Source: Thraustochytrium sp. TN22
Taxonomy: Eukaryota > Sar > Bigyra > Thraustochytrida > Thraustochytriidae
Direction: 5' to 3'
Length of the DNA stretch: 64,000 nt
Assembly: GCA_013306675.1 (NCBI GenBank)
Contig: JABLUY010000006.1
Coordinates: 62,001-126,000, forward strand
The notes beneath the pieces are model-generated. The model saw nothing but the letters and a program-made list of their open reading frames with translations, was not told where the DNA came from and made no database searches. A program made the translations under genes and the position numbers. Below are positions 26,497 to 37,000 of the stretch, piece by piece (within the stretch, counting starts at the first letter, position 1; each line of letters begins with the position of its first letter).

Positions 26497-29244
26497 GCGA
26501 CATTGTCGGAAGAAGCATTTGATTTCATTGTGTGCAAATGGACAATCATGGTCACGTGAATGAGGTTGACTCTCATGAATGATGAGCTTGCACAGCGTAA
26601 CGTGTAGGCTAACGTGGTAGCACAATTTGCAACGAAAGCAGGGGCTCTGGCTTCGGTCCACGCCTCACATTGCGCAGCCCTTGGACCGCGGCCGCCACAC
26701 CGCCGCGCTTACACGCTTAGATGTCGAGGATCATCATCCTTCCTGCTGTTGCCGCTGCATCTTGGCTCAGTCGAAGCCGCAACGGCAGCGCCATTCCAGC
26801 ACGAGCGCAGGCTCACACTATCTACGAAGCCACCGTCGGCCCGGGTTCGGCGCCGATGGCGAACGTTAACTAACTTACTCACATCACGTGTGCAGGCACT
26901 GCGACCTCCTCCCGCGAGCGGAGGACTCGCTCGGACCGCGGAGGACGACCGCGGCGGACCGCGGCCAGCTCGCGGCGTGCTCCAGGCTCCTTCCTCGCTA
27001 AGTTAGAGCCACTCTGCGACGGCCGGGCCTGTCCGAGCCAAACTCACCGGGAGCCAGGCCGGCCGGGCCAGCGCCGCGCTGGCCATGCCGGGCCGTGCTG
27101 GCCCTGTGCTGGCAGGCGGTCTGTACGTAGGCTCAGCTCGCTCTAGTAGCTATCTACTAACAGGACGAGCTGGCTCGCCGCTGGGCGCGCTCGCTCACGT
27201 CGTCGACCGGTAAACTTACGCTGGTACTGCACTGCAGCGCATGCACGCAATAGTCTCGCTGGCTGCAGTGCCCACCGCCGCCGCGCCGCGCCTGCGAGAG
27301 CCACCCAGCCTGGCCTTGCACTGCAGTGCCCTGCTGCCAGCCTGAGAGCTCTTCCAGCTCTCGCCCTTGACCTTGGGCTCCTCCCGCACGATTTTACGCC
27401 ACGCACGCGCGCATCACAATTGCGCACGCCAGCCAACGCCGCACCGGCGCGCCCGGGGCCCGGTGTCTCGTCTCCTGCGCGTCTCCGCGGCCAGCGGCCA
27501 GGCAGGTGGCCTGCCGCAGTCCTGCGTCCTTGGTGATGGGCGCCGCTCGCGCCCGAGGCTCCGGCTGCGCCGACGGTCGCGCGCGCGCCCTCTCCGCCGC
27601 CACCGCTGCTCTGTCAGGCTCTGCCAGTCATCATCATGATCACGGTGTGGCTGCTGCACGCGCGGCCAGCCAGCCAGCAGGTGGGGCTCCGATGTGGTGC
27701 GCCGCGCCGCAGAGCCGGCTCGCGCCGCTTGCCCTTCCTTTTACTCACTCAAGTTCAACAAGTTGGCCTCGGCAAGGCTTCCTTTTCACGCCTCAGGCAG
27801 GCTGTCTGTCGGCGCCAATCTCGCGATTTCTCGCGCGACCGCCGCCCGCTGCGGCGCTGCTCGCAAGCCTTGCAGTGCCTCGGCCTTGCTGCTTGCGGAG
27901 TCCATCCGCTCGCTCGCACGCCGGGCGGGCGCGCGCGCTCGCCGTCGCTCGCACGCGCGAAGCACGCGGAGCACGGGCTCCGCGTCGCGGGCTATGGACC
28001 GCCGCGAGTCCATCCCGCGCCCGCGTTCTCCTGCCGTGCGCCCCTCGCCCTCGCCCGGCTCTGCTTCCGCCCGGCGCCGCGCTCCGCCGTGGGGTGCACC
28101 CTGCACCTTTCCATCCGTTCCGTTCCGCTCGCCGCGCGTTCCGTTCGTTCCCCTTCCCCACGTGTGCATTCCATCTCCAGTCGCGTCCTCCCCGCACCGC
28201 TCGGAACCGCCCCGCACCCCCTCCGCCCCGCAGCGGCGTGTCCTCGCTCCGCGCTCGTTCGGCCCCAGCGGCGCGCCCCCGCGCGCGCCAGTGGCAGCGG
28301 CCCGCAGCTGGCGGCCCGGTCGGCGGCGGCCCCGCGGCGCGCGGGGGGGCGCCGGCCGCTGCGGCCCGCAGCGGCCCGCGCTCGCCGGCGGCGCAAGTGG
28401 CGCGGCGGCCGCGCAAGTGGCGGCTCGTCGCGCGCAAGTCGCGCCTCGCGCGGCCTGCAAGTGCGCGCAAGGCGGTGCAAGGGCGGCTTCCCGCGCGCCA
28501 GCCAGCGCAGCGCGGCGCAGCGCGGCCCGCCCCGCGCGCGGCGTCCGGCCTCGGCCGCCGAGGCCGAGCCGCGGCCGCGCGCGCGCAGCCGGCCGGCGGC
28601 GGCCGAGCCGCCAGCGGCGCGGCGCGGCGCAGTGCGCGGCGAGCGCCGGTCGCCCGCCCGCGGGGCTGGAAGTGAGCTCGGCCGGCAGGAGGCAGCTCGC
28701 TCGCTCGCTCGCTGCTAGCTACTAGCTACTAGCTGGCCAGCTGGAGCGAGCTGCGAGCGGCGAGCGCAGAGCAGAGCAGGCAGAGCAGAGCAGGCAGAGC
28801 GAGCAGAGCAGCGCCGGCGAGCGGCGGGCGCAGCGCGCGGCAGACCCGGCACGCCTCGGCCGCGGAGCGCGGGCAGGCGGCGGCGGCGCGGCGCGGCGCG
28901 GCGGAGCGCAGGCCGGCGGGCGCGGTCGGCGCGGCGCGAGCGGCGAGCGGCGCGAGCGGCGCGAGGCAGGAGAGGCGAGGAAGAAGGCGTGCACGCGCGC
29001 GGCGCGCGCGCTCGGGGCGCGAGCGAGGGCGCGAGCGGGGGAAGGAGGCGCGCGCGGGCGCGGGCGGCGGCGCGGCGAGGGCGAGGGAGAGGGCGCGGCA
29101 GAGCGCAGAGCGCAGCGCGGAGCGGAGGCGCGGCGCGGCCCGGCGCGGCGCGGCGCGGCGCGGCGCGGGCGGCCGAGAGCGGCGCGGCGGCGGCGGCGGC
29201 GGCGGTACGCGGCGCGGCGCGGCGACGGCGACGGCGACGGCGAG
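26497..29244. other. Long intergenic region upstream of the WW-MyTH4-FERM gene
   Basis: No supported gene. A 50-codon ATG frame at 26721-26873 begins MSRIIILPAVAAASWL, signal-like, and is followed by an acceptor-like CACGTGTGCAG ending near 26896, so a small spliced gene is possible but unproved. From 27500 to 29240 GC is so high that open frames exceed 300 codons in several frames on both strands, with no motifs. The region contains the phased GCGCAAGT cluster (28391-28462), a CTAG/CTACTAG tract (28714-28737) and GGCGCGGC runs near 29140-29230. Confidence 0.4.
28391..28462. promoter_or_regulatory. Phased GCGCAAGT motif cluster
   Basis: GCGCAAGT occurs at 28391, 28411 and 28432, followed by TGCAAGT at 28456. 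Spacing is 20-24 bp. This is the reverse complement of the ACTTGCGC core clustered at 1352-1404. It lies about 800 bp upstream of the WW-MyTH4-FERM start codon. Confidence 0.3.
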
Positions 29245-31641
29245 ATGGCGACCAAGGCGCGGCGCATCGGCGGCGACTGGGTGGAGTCGACGGACCCGAA
29301 GACCGGCAAGGTGTACTTTGCGAATCTCAAGACCAAGGAGACGTCATGGACCATGCCGGAGGAGGTGAAGCGGTTCCAGGCGGAGTCGGTGGCGAGGCAG
29401 AAGGCGGCGTCGGCGCGCAACGCCGAGCAGGCCGCCACCAAGGCCGCGAGCGGGCAGGCGGCAGCGGCCGGCGCGCAGGACGCATGGCTGGAGCGCATCG
29501 ACCCCAAGAGCGGGCGGCCGTACTACTACAACCCGGCCCTGAAGCAGACGAGCTGGACCAAGCCGGATGAGGCGATCGAGGCGGGCGGCTCGGGCAATGA
29601 GGGCAAGGGCGCCTGGGTCGCGCGCATCGATCCGCGCACGAACCGCACCTACTACTACAACCAAGTGACGCGGCTGACCTCGTGGGTGAACCCTGACGCC
29701 GAGGAGGCCGCCGCGGCGGCGCCGGCGCCAGCAGCCGGGGCCTCGGCCGCCAAGCCCAGGCAGAGCGCCGGCGCGTCCATGGTGAAGCGCCTGTCGAAGC
29801 GCCTGTCGACGTCGCCGGACGCGGACGAGGAGCCCGCGTACCAGGGCGCCGGCCCGGCGCCGCCCACCAACCGCACGAGCGCGCGCACCTCGGTGCGCAT
29901 GGGCGACCTGGGCGCCCCCAAGGCCGGCTCCCGACTGTCCATGGCTGACGTCGCGCGCCTCAAGGAGGCCGAGAAGGCCGCCGCGGCGCGCGAGGGCGGC
30001 GCCGAGCCCGTCGTGCTCGAGGAGGAGAAGGCGCCCGGCCTCGAGGACCGCTTCGCCAAGCTGCGCGCCCTGCGCGAGCGCACGCAAATGGCCGCCGGTG
30101 CTGAGCCCGAGGAGGAGATCGTGCACCAGAAGCAGATCGACATCGAGGACATGGCCGCCAACGTCGTGGCCGAGGTCACCTACTCGCTCAACATGAGCAA
30201 CTACGCCGAGCAGTACTTTAAGCTCACGCGCAAGGGCTTCGCCACCAAGAAGAGCATGTCCATCGACAAGCTTCTCACCTGGAAGAGCGAGAAGATCAAG
30301 AGCTCGCTGCACCCGCTCTCCGACCCGGCGCTCGTGCACGACGCCGTCCTGGCCTTTGGCAACATCCTGTGCTACATGGGCGACAAGCCCTCGCGCAACA
30401 CCAACCACAACGCCCTCAAGATCTTCAAGATCACCGTCGGCGCGCCCGAGGAGCTCCTCGACGAGGTGTACTGCCAACTGTACAAGCAAACCAACGGCAA
30501 CCCGGACGCCACCAGCTGCCTGCGCGGCTGGGAGCTCATGGCGCTCTGCGCCGGTCTCTTCTCGCCCTCCAGCAAGCTTGAGAAGTACCTCCTCTCCTAC
30601 ATTCGCCAGGCCATCGACGACGAGCCCTACCCGGGCGTCGCCAAGCTCGCCGAGTACGCCCTGCTGCGCGTCGTCAAGACGCTCGAGATGGGCTCGCGTA
30701 CCGAGGTCCCCACCGAGATGGAGATCGAGGCCGTGCGCGCCATCTCCCCCGTCTCCATCCGCGTCAACCTCCTCGACGGTCGCGTCCTCAACCTCGAGGC
30801 CGAGTCCTGGACCACCATCGCCGACTTCAACGACTACGTCGGATCCCAGCTCAAGATCAACGACCCCTCGCCCTTCTCCGTCTTCGAGGTCAACACCAAT
30901 GACGAGGAACGCGCTCTCGACGAGGACGACCGCGTCCTCGACGTCATCGCCTTTTGGGAGCGCGAGCGCGCCCGCGCGCGCCGCAACGTGCCCACCTTCG
31001 AATTCGTCTACAAGGTGCGCTTCTTTTTCGACATCAAGGAGGACGACGAGAGCGCTATCGAGGTTGCCTATCACCAGGCCGTGCACGACGTCACCGACTC
31101 GCGCTACCCATGCTCGGAGGAGGACGCCTTCCGCCTCGCCGCGCTCATGGCCCAGGAGCGCTTCGGCGACCTCCACAACGACGACCAGGACCGCTTCGGT
31201 GACGAGCTCCAGGCCTTCCTCCCCCCCAAGTACTACCACTCTGCCATCGAGGATCAGCTCAAGACCGAGATTTGCAAGATTTGGGCCCTTCTCAAGGGAT
31301 ACGACTCCCAGGAGGCCATGTGCAACTACCTCGACTACGTCCGGTCGTGGAAGATGTATGGCTCCGCCTTCTACTTTGTCGAGCCCCAGCAGCGCGACTT
31401 CCCGCCCGACGCCGTCCTCGCCGTCAACGCCAAGGGCATCCTCCTCATCGATCCGGAGACCCGCGACGTCATCTCCGACTGGCCCTATTCCGAGATTGTC
31501 ACCTGGGGCCACTCTTCCATCACTTTTGTGCTCGTCGCCGGCAACCTTATCCGCTCTCAAAAGTACTACTTCAAGTGCGCCGTCGGCGCCGAGATCAACA
31601 CCCTCGTCCATGCCTACGTCAACCGGCTTGCCGAGGAGTAA
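29245..31641 (+). CDS. WW-MyTH4-FERM protein without a motor domain
   Basis: The 798-residue product starts at the ATG at 29245. Three WW domains lie at about 12-38, 81-109 and 123-150, each with the two tryptophans or an aromatic equivalent (for example WLERIDPKSGRPYYYN...TSWTKP). A low-complexity linker follows. A MyTH4 domain spans about 345-480 (MGDKPSRNTNHNALKIFK, GWELMALC, LEKYLLSYIR). A FERM region covers about 500-798 (SIRVNLLDGRVLNLEAES, VYKVRFFFDIKEDD, and a PH-like last lobe). MyTH4-FERM pairs normally sit in tails of unconventional myosins and some kinesins and bind microtubules and membrane-protein tails. Here no motor head is present and the frame is closed by normal gene ends. 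It may be a cytoskeletal adaptor using WW domains to bind Pro-rich partners. Confidence 0.88.
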   Translation: MATKARRIGGDWVESTDPKTGKVYFANLKTKETSWTMPEEVKRFQAESVARQKAASARNAEQAATKAASGQAAAAGAQDAWLERIDPKSGRPYYYNPALKQTSWTKPDEAIEAGGSGNEGKGAWVARIDPRTNRTYYYNQVTRLTSWVNPDAEEAAAAAPAPAAGASAAKPRQSAGASMVKRLSKRLSTSPDADEEPAYQGAGPAPPTNRTSARTSVRMGDLGAPKAGSRLSMADVARLKEAEKAAAAREGGAEPVVLEEEKAPGLEDRFAKLRALRERTQMAAGAEPEEEIVHQKQIDIEDMAANVVAEVTYSLNMSNYAEQYFKLTRKGFATKKSMSIDKLLTWKSEKIKSSLHPLSDPALVHDAVLAFGNILCYMGDKPSRNTNHNALKIFKITVGAPEELLDEVYCQLYKQTNGNPDATSCLRGWELMALCAGLFSPSSKLEKYLLSYIRQAIDDEPYPGVAKLAEYALLRVVKTLEMGSRTEVPTEMEIEAVRAISPVSIRVNLLDGRVLNLEAESWTTIADFNDYVGSQLKINDPSPFSVFEVNTNDEERALDEDDRVLDVIAFWERERARARRNVPTFEFVYKVRFFFDIKEDDESAIEVAYHQAVHDVTDSRYPCSEEDAFRLAALMAQERFGDLHNDDQDRFGDELQAFLPPKYYHSAIEDQLKTEICKIWALLKGYDSQEAMCNYLDYVRSWKMYGSAFYFVEPQQRDFPPDAVLAVNAKGILLIDPETRDVISDWPYSEIVTWGHSSITFVLVAGNLIRSQKYYFKCAVGAEINTLVHAYVNRLAEE

Positions 31642-31727
31642 TTTGAGACGTGGCAGAGAGTCACAGAAAATCCAAATGCACCACTGCACCATCAAGAAAA
31701 GAGAAAAAAACACAAAGAAGGCCAAGA

Positions 31728-31775
31728 CGAAGAAGAAGCAGAAGAAGAAGAAGAAGAAGAAGAAGAAGAAAGAAG
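31728..31775 (+). repeat. GAA trinucleotide microsatellite
   Basis: About fifteen GAA/AAG units with one CAG interruption lie 90 bp downstream of the WW-MyTH4-FERM stop codon. This homopurine tract can adopt triplex structure. Confidence 0.85.
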
Positions 31776-32152
31776 AGATCAAGGGCCAACCCCGGAGTGC
31801 CCTCCCATGAGACTGCGAAGCGCTGCACGAGACACTCAGAGAGTCTCATCAGAGACAGAGACAAGAGATCGAGAAGCAAGCGGCCTGCATGACATGATGC
31901 GAGACGGCACGGGGCATTCTGTTTCGCCCTTCGTCGACCGTGTCCTTCTCATGTGCTCACGTCGCACCCGGCCCAAGCGAGAGAGCTCGCGCTATCCGTA
32001 TGGTACTACCAAGCATGTTGTTTGTTCGTGAAGCGTGTCCACGCAGCTTTCATTTCATTTCATTTCAAGTCGCTCGTCATTCACACAGGTGTTGGTAGGG
32101 TGGGTCTGCCTGCAGTGCCTCCTTTGCGGTGACCGAGCGAGTTGGACTGCAA

Positions 32153-32184
32153 CATGCATGCATGCATGCATGCATGCATGCATG
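32153..32184. repeat. CATG tetranucleotide microsatellite
   Basis: Eight CATG units, fully self-complementary, lie in intergenic DNA about 400 bp upstream of the HVA22/REEP gene. Confidence 0.9.
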
Positions 32185-32584
32185 GCCGGCCCGAAAACCA
32201 CTCGCATTCGGGCCATGCTTCTCGCATTCGGCCAATGATTCCCGCATCCTGGTCATGATGCTTTGCTTTTCGCGTCGAATTTCGGGCTCCACGACTCGAA
32301 ACTGACAGTGAGCACGCTCGCTCTCAGGCTCAGGCTCGCTTCGTCACCTTTTTGCATTTCGGACAGACGCAACGGGGTGTCCTAAAATCAGTCTGTGAGC
32401 GGGCTGAGCGTCGTTGCCGTCATCGTCATCGTGGGGCTTGCAGTTCGCCAAGCTTGCTCCTCAGACTTCGCGCGACTTGTGCGCGCGCAGGGGCACGGCG
32501 CCTGTCCAGCGCGCCCACCTCCCTCTCCGGACCTCGCATTGGCGCCGCGCGCGCGTGCGAGAGAGGTAGAGAGAGAGAGAAACC

Positions 32585-33988
32585 ATGGCAATGGCCAACC
32601 TTCTCGCCATGGGCCTGCTCGCGTACCTGCTCTACACGCTGTACGAGGAGCACCTTACGCAGCGCGAGGAAAGGCTGCAAAGGATCCGGCAAAAGCAGCC
32701 GGGGGATGCCGCCACCGTCTCCGCAGCATCAGCATCAGCAGCATCAGCATCAGCAGCCTCGAGCGCCGACAACGAGCCGGCGCTGGACCTGGAGAGCATC
32801 ATGGCCGCCTCCGAAAGCCCCAAGGTCAAGGGCATATTTGCCGCGCTCGTCGCGGCCATGCTGTGGCCCATGCTCTTTGGTCACAGCCACGTCGAGACAC
32901 CCGAACCGGTCGCTGCCGACATGAAGCTCCCGGTTGCTCTTGATGACCGCCTCGCTGCGGCGCTCGCCCTGCACGACCCGGCGGATGCCGACACCGTCGT
33001 GCCTGTTAGCCTCGATCGCATGCTCCTCATAGACGCGGCCTCGCCACAGGCTTGGACTGACGCGCCCACGCTCCTCGCCAGACAGTCTGGCAAGGACTTT
33101 GTCCTCGGCGTTGCCACGCTCCCCGAGGGCACCTCGCTCGAGGCCGCGCGGATCTTGGCCAGCACCGCCAAGGCTGGCGTCGCGCAAGTAGCAGAGGCGG
33201 TCGGCCGGGATCGCGTACTGGTGGCAATGGCGGGCCAGGCAGACCTCTACGACGGCACCAATGCGGTCCTGGACGATGCCCTCGGTGCCGACGTGACCTT
33301 GCACGCGCTCGGTGTTCCCACGAGCGACGCTCAAGGCGTCGCGAACAAGGCTGCTGCGCGCTGCTTCGCCGACGCAGTGCGCTGCGCACGCATTGTGGCC
33401 GGGCCCAGTGGCGCGCTTGACGTTCCCAATGCCAAGGTGCGCAGGGCCATGCTCGCACTCTACGAGGACGCCCAGTCGCACTGTTCGCTTTCCGTGCCTG
33501 CAGACAAGCAAGCTCCCGCAAGCGCTATAGCCGCCGAGCATCCCTCGCGCACGCAGGCCGACAAACTCGGTCGCAATGGCTACTACGACGAGGGCGAGGG
33601 CGACGGAGACGACCTCGATGATCTCGAGGTTCGAGGCGAGGAAGGGCATGGCTTCGTCAAGCTGGTCGTGCTGTGGCTCACTCGCCTGCTCGGGTTCATC
33701 TACCCGCTGGCCCAGACACGTGAGGCGCTCATTTCAAAGCCGGAGGATATCGGCGCTTGGCGCGCTTATTGGACAATTTTCGCGGCCGTGCACACGCTCG
33801 AGGACCACATCTTCGTTCACCTTGTCTACCTCATGCCGTTTTATCTCATCGCCAAGGTCGGCTTTCTCGGCTGGTGTGTCATTCCCGAGCCCGACAATGC
33901 GCTCATGGCGTACAATGTCCTGGTCGCGCTCGCCACGTCTTCCACATCCAAGGTTGCGGACAAGAACTCAGGCAAGAAGAAGAACTGA
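32585..33988 (+). CDS. HVA22/REEP (TB2/DP1) family protein with large N-terminal domain
   Basis: The ATG at 32585 is in an ACCATGG context and gives 467 residues. The C-terminal quarter (about 350-455) is a TB2/DP1/HVA22 domain: IYPLAQTREALI, WRAYWTIFAAVHTLED, LMPFYLIAKVGFLGWCV. These hairpins shape and tether ER tubules. The N-terminus has a hydrophobic segment (ANLLAMGLLAYLLYTLY) and a second at about 83-100 (FAALVAAMLWPMLFG). The middle (about 115-310) is a mixed alpha/beta-looking region that I do not recognise. An acidic linker precedes the HVA22 part, and the end is Lys-rich. Ordinary REEP/HVA22 proteins are 150-300 residues, so the N-terminal half is an addition. It ends 85 bp from the convergent dynein stop. 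Confidence 0.75.
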   Translation: MAMANLLAMGLLAYLLYTLYEEHLTQREERLQRIRQKQPGDAATVSAASASAASASAASSADNEPALDLESIMAASESPKVKGIFAALVAAMLWPMLFGHSHVETPEPVAADMKLPVALDDRLAAALALHDPADADTVVPVSLDRMLLIDAASPQAWTDAPTLLARQSGKDFVLGVATLPEGTSLEAARILASTAKAGVAQVAEAVGRDRVLVAMAGQADLYDGTNAVLDDALGADVTLHALGVPTSDAQGVANKAAARCFADAVRCARIVAGPSGALDVPNAKVRRAMLALYEDAQSHCSLSVPADKQAPASAIAAEHPSRTQADKLGRNGYYDEGEGDGDDLDDLEVRGEEGHGFVKLVVLWLTRLLGFIYPLAQTREALISKPEDIGAWRAYWTIFAAVHTLEDHIFVHLVYLMPFYLIAKVGFLGWCVIPEPDNALMAYNVLVALATSSTSKVADKNSGKKKN

Positions 33989-34073
33989 CAATGTTTGCTT
34001 TTCGTCATTTGTCAAGCTTCGCCGTGACGAATAAAACCAAGACGCACGAATGGTGAGTATGTGTGTGATTTGT

Positions 34074-37000
34074 TTACGCACCAGTGTCAAGAATAATGGC
34101 GACACCAGCGAGGATCCACTTGGCCGCGGGTGCCTTGGTCTTGAGCTGGGCGGAGAAGACAAAGGTGGGCCCGCGCTGCACAGTCTTATACGCCGGGCAC
34201 ATGTAGACCTGGCCGGTCTCGGCCTTGTCAGCGCGCACAGCGCGCACGTTGATGACAGGAAGCGGGCAGAAGAGCTCCTTGGGCCGCGAGGACTCGAGCG
34301 TGCCGTCGCCCAGGTTCCAGCGCGCCCCCTGCAGAGACAGGCCGGTCACCCAGATGCCGTCACGCGGTGGCGCCTCGGAGCACTCCTCGAGCGACTTCTT
34401 GCTCGGTTCCGTGTAGGAGATGAGCTTGTCGAGCTCCGTGCCGGACTTGCTGGCGACGTCCTGGCGGATTGCCGTTAGCAGCGCCTGCGGATACACGAGG
34501 CCGGACAGCCACGTGACGCGCGGAATCTCCAGCGGATTCTCGGTCCACGACTGCAGCTGCGCGATGCGGCTGCCGAGGTCGGCAAGCCAGAGCGCCAAAG
34601 CGCGCGTGCTGGCCCAAGCGAGCCGCGCCCAGCTGGCCGGCACGGCGCCCTGGTGCAGCGCCGTCATGAGCGCCTCCATCTCGTCGGAGATGGTCAGCTC
34701 GCCGGCAAACCCGCTTGTGAGCTCGTTCAGCGAGCGACGCATCTCCTGTAGGAGAGTGTTGATCGCCTCGCACTCCTGCCAAAAGGTGTTCTGGTACGGG
34801 CCGCGCTCTTCGATCATGTCCGCAACAGCGTCCAGGTCCAGATGCGCGTCGCCGAAGCGGTCAAGGATGTCGTTCGTGATGGCCTCCGCCGCCAGCTGCG
34901 GCGACACGAGCACGTCGCCCTCCGTCACCTCGCGGTCAGCCTGCAGCAGACCCAGCAGGCTGAAGAGCTCGTCACTCTGCGCCGTGCGGAACTCGATCTC
35001 CGCGTTCGGGTGCATGCCATATGCGACAGGCGTGTCGCCGCGAATGTTGTCCTCCACGTACTCAATGTAGCGTTCCACGGTCGTAGGCGCCGGCGCCTTG
35101 AAGCCAAAGCCCGTGCCCTCCGCGAAAGGAAAGAGCTCCATCTCGTCCAGCAGGTCGTCGCGTAGGATGTGGTTCAAGAAGCTGATCGCCAGCAGGCGGT
35201 CGAACTCGTTCACAATGTGACCACCGTACAGGATCTCGCCCACCAGGTAGCGAATGTCCTCCCACGGCGTGCCTGCCGTCGTGTTGTTGTCCATCGTGCT
35301 CGTCACGCAGATCGCGCTGTCGCGCAGGTCACCCAGGCTGAACGGGTATACCATGTTGAAGCCGCTCGGACCAAACTTCTTCCGCTCCGACATGACCGCG
35401 TGGAAGTAGCTCAGGCCAAAGAGAATCGCCTTGGTCTTGCTGTCAGCCTCCTCCACAAAGGCGCGCGGGAAGCTCAAAAAGGCCTTCTTCAGGTTTGCCT
35501 TGAGCCCTGTGGGCGCCTCGTTGGTGAGCTTGATGCTGCGCGCCAAGATCCCGATCGGAATGCGCTCGCTCGGGTCCGAGCTCAGAAACAGGCGGAAGTC
35601 CGGGTGTCCTGAGCCCGCCTCGTTGAACTGGTCCAGCAGCTTCTCCAGCTGCGGCAGCCACCGCGGCATCAGATGCACGTTGGCAAGCACGACCCAGTGG
35701 CCGTGCTGGCTCGCCGCGCGCAGCAGCTCCTCTGCGACCTTGTCCTGACCTTGACCAAGCGACACGTTGTGATACGTCTTGCCCTTCTCCTTGCCGTGTT
35801 CCATGGCCAGGCGGTCCACATCCGCCAGCACGTCCGTGCCCGGGCTCAGCACAAAGTAGAGCGGCACGGCCGGCGAGGCATCCGCAAAGGCCTCGCACAG
35901 CAGGCTGTACGAGTTCAGCGCCGAGTCGCAGTCCGCGAACTTATCACCATCCGGTAGGCTCACGCGCACAAAGTTATTCACCGCAAACGTGAGGCGGTCC
36001 GGCCGCAGCGCGCGCACCACGAGCAGCTTCAAAAAGGGCGTGCGGTCCAAGTGTGCCCAGTCCAGCGGCAGCTTCTCCGTCTCCGGGTGGTTGTGGCTGA
36101 CCCAGTCGCGGAAGCGCGGCGCTGCCTCCACGAGATCGTTGCTCAGGTTCATAAAGTCATCCAGCCGCGACAGGCTCTGGACGGCCTGCCAGTTTGCGTC
36201 CGGGAGCCAGTCTGACAGCGGGTTCTCGTCCGCCTCCTCCTTGGGCGCGCGCAGCAGGTACTGGAAGGCCGCCGGATCCCAGTCGCCGCTGCTCTCCAGC
36301 TGGCCGCGCTGCATGAGGAGAAAGGTGAGCTGCGTCAAGAAGAGCTGCTTGTGCGCCTCGAAGAGACCGCGCGACACGAACTTGTAAATGGTGAAACGCA
36401 GCGTGTCGCGCAAAAACTTCACCCGCTGCTGCACCGCCTTGCCCTCAAGTGCGGCCGCTTTGTGGCCAGCACCCTCCAACTGGAGCTGCGACGCCATGGA
36501 CCCGGCCGGAGCAAGGCCCTCCATTGCGCTGCTGCCGCCGTCCTCGCCGGTGCCTCCATCGCTCGGCAGCGCCGCTGGCAGGCCGTCATCGCCGCTCGCG
36601 CCAGCTTCGGCCGGCTGCTGTTGCTGCTGCTGCTGCTGCGACTGAGGACCGCTTCCCGGAAAAGGCGCCGTGGCGATCGCCTTGTTGAAGAAGCGCATGA
36701 AGGCCTCCAGCGAGTACTGATACATGTGGTTAACCGAGGCGAGGCTGGTGAGCAGAAAGTACAGCATGGACGCCTCCGTCGCCACGGGTCTGTACGCGTC
36801 GCGGATCTTGCCAATCTCCTGCAGCACCTTCTCACCCGAAGCCACGGCCTCGTTGATCTTGGCTGCCTCCGCCTTGGTTGCCTCAAGGCCTTCGATCAGC
36901 TTCACGTCCGAGAGGATATCCTCCGGGGCATTCGACAGCTTGTGCAGGAGGTCATCCTCCAGTCGCGTGAGCTGGATGCGGAAGCGGTTGAAGTCCGTCT

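Larger units (their letters stand above)
31642..32584. other. Intergenic region between the MyTH4-FERM and HVA22/REEP genes
   Basis: No gene seen. The first 150 bp are purine-rich with a GAA run and probably lie in the 3' untranslated region. A CATG run lies at 32153-32184. TTTCATTTCATTTCA occurs at about 32049. The last 20 bp before the next ATG are a GA-rich leader (GAGAGAGAGAGAAACC) with a very good start context. Confidence 0.5.

Noticed and set aside
27506-28725. Overlapping open frames of 330-390 codons on both strands
   Set aside because: Same composition effect. Several frames are open at once, and residues are dominated by Ala, Arg and Pro.
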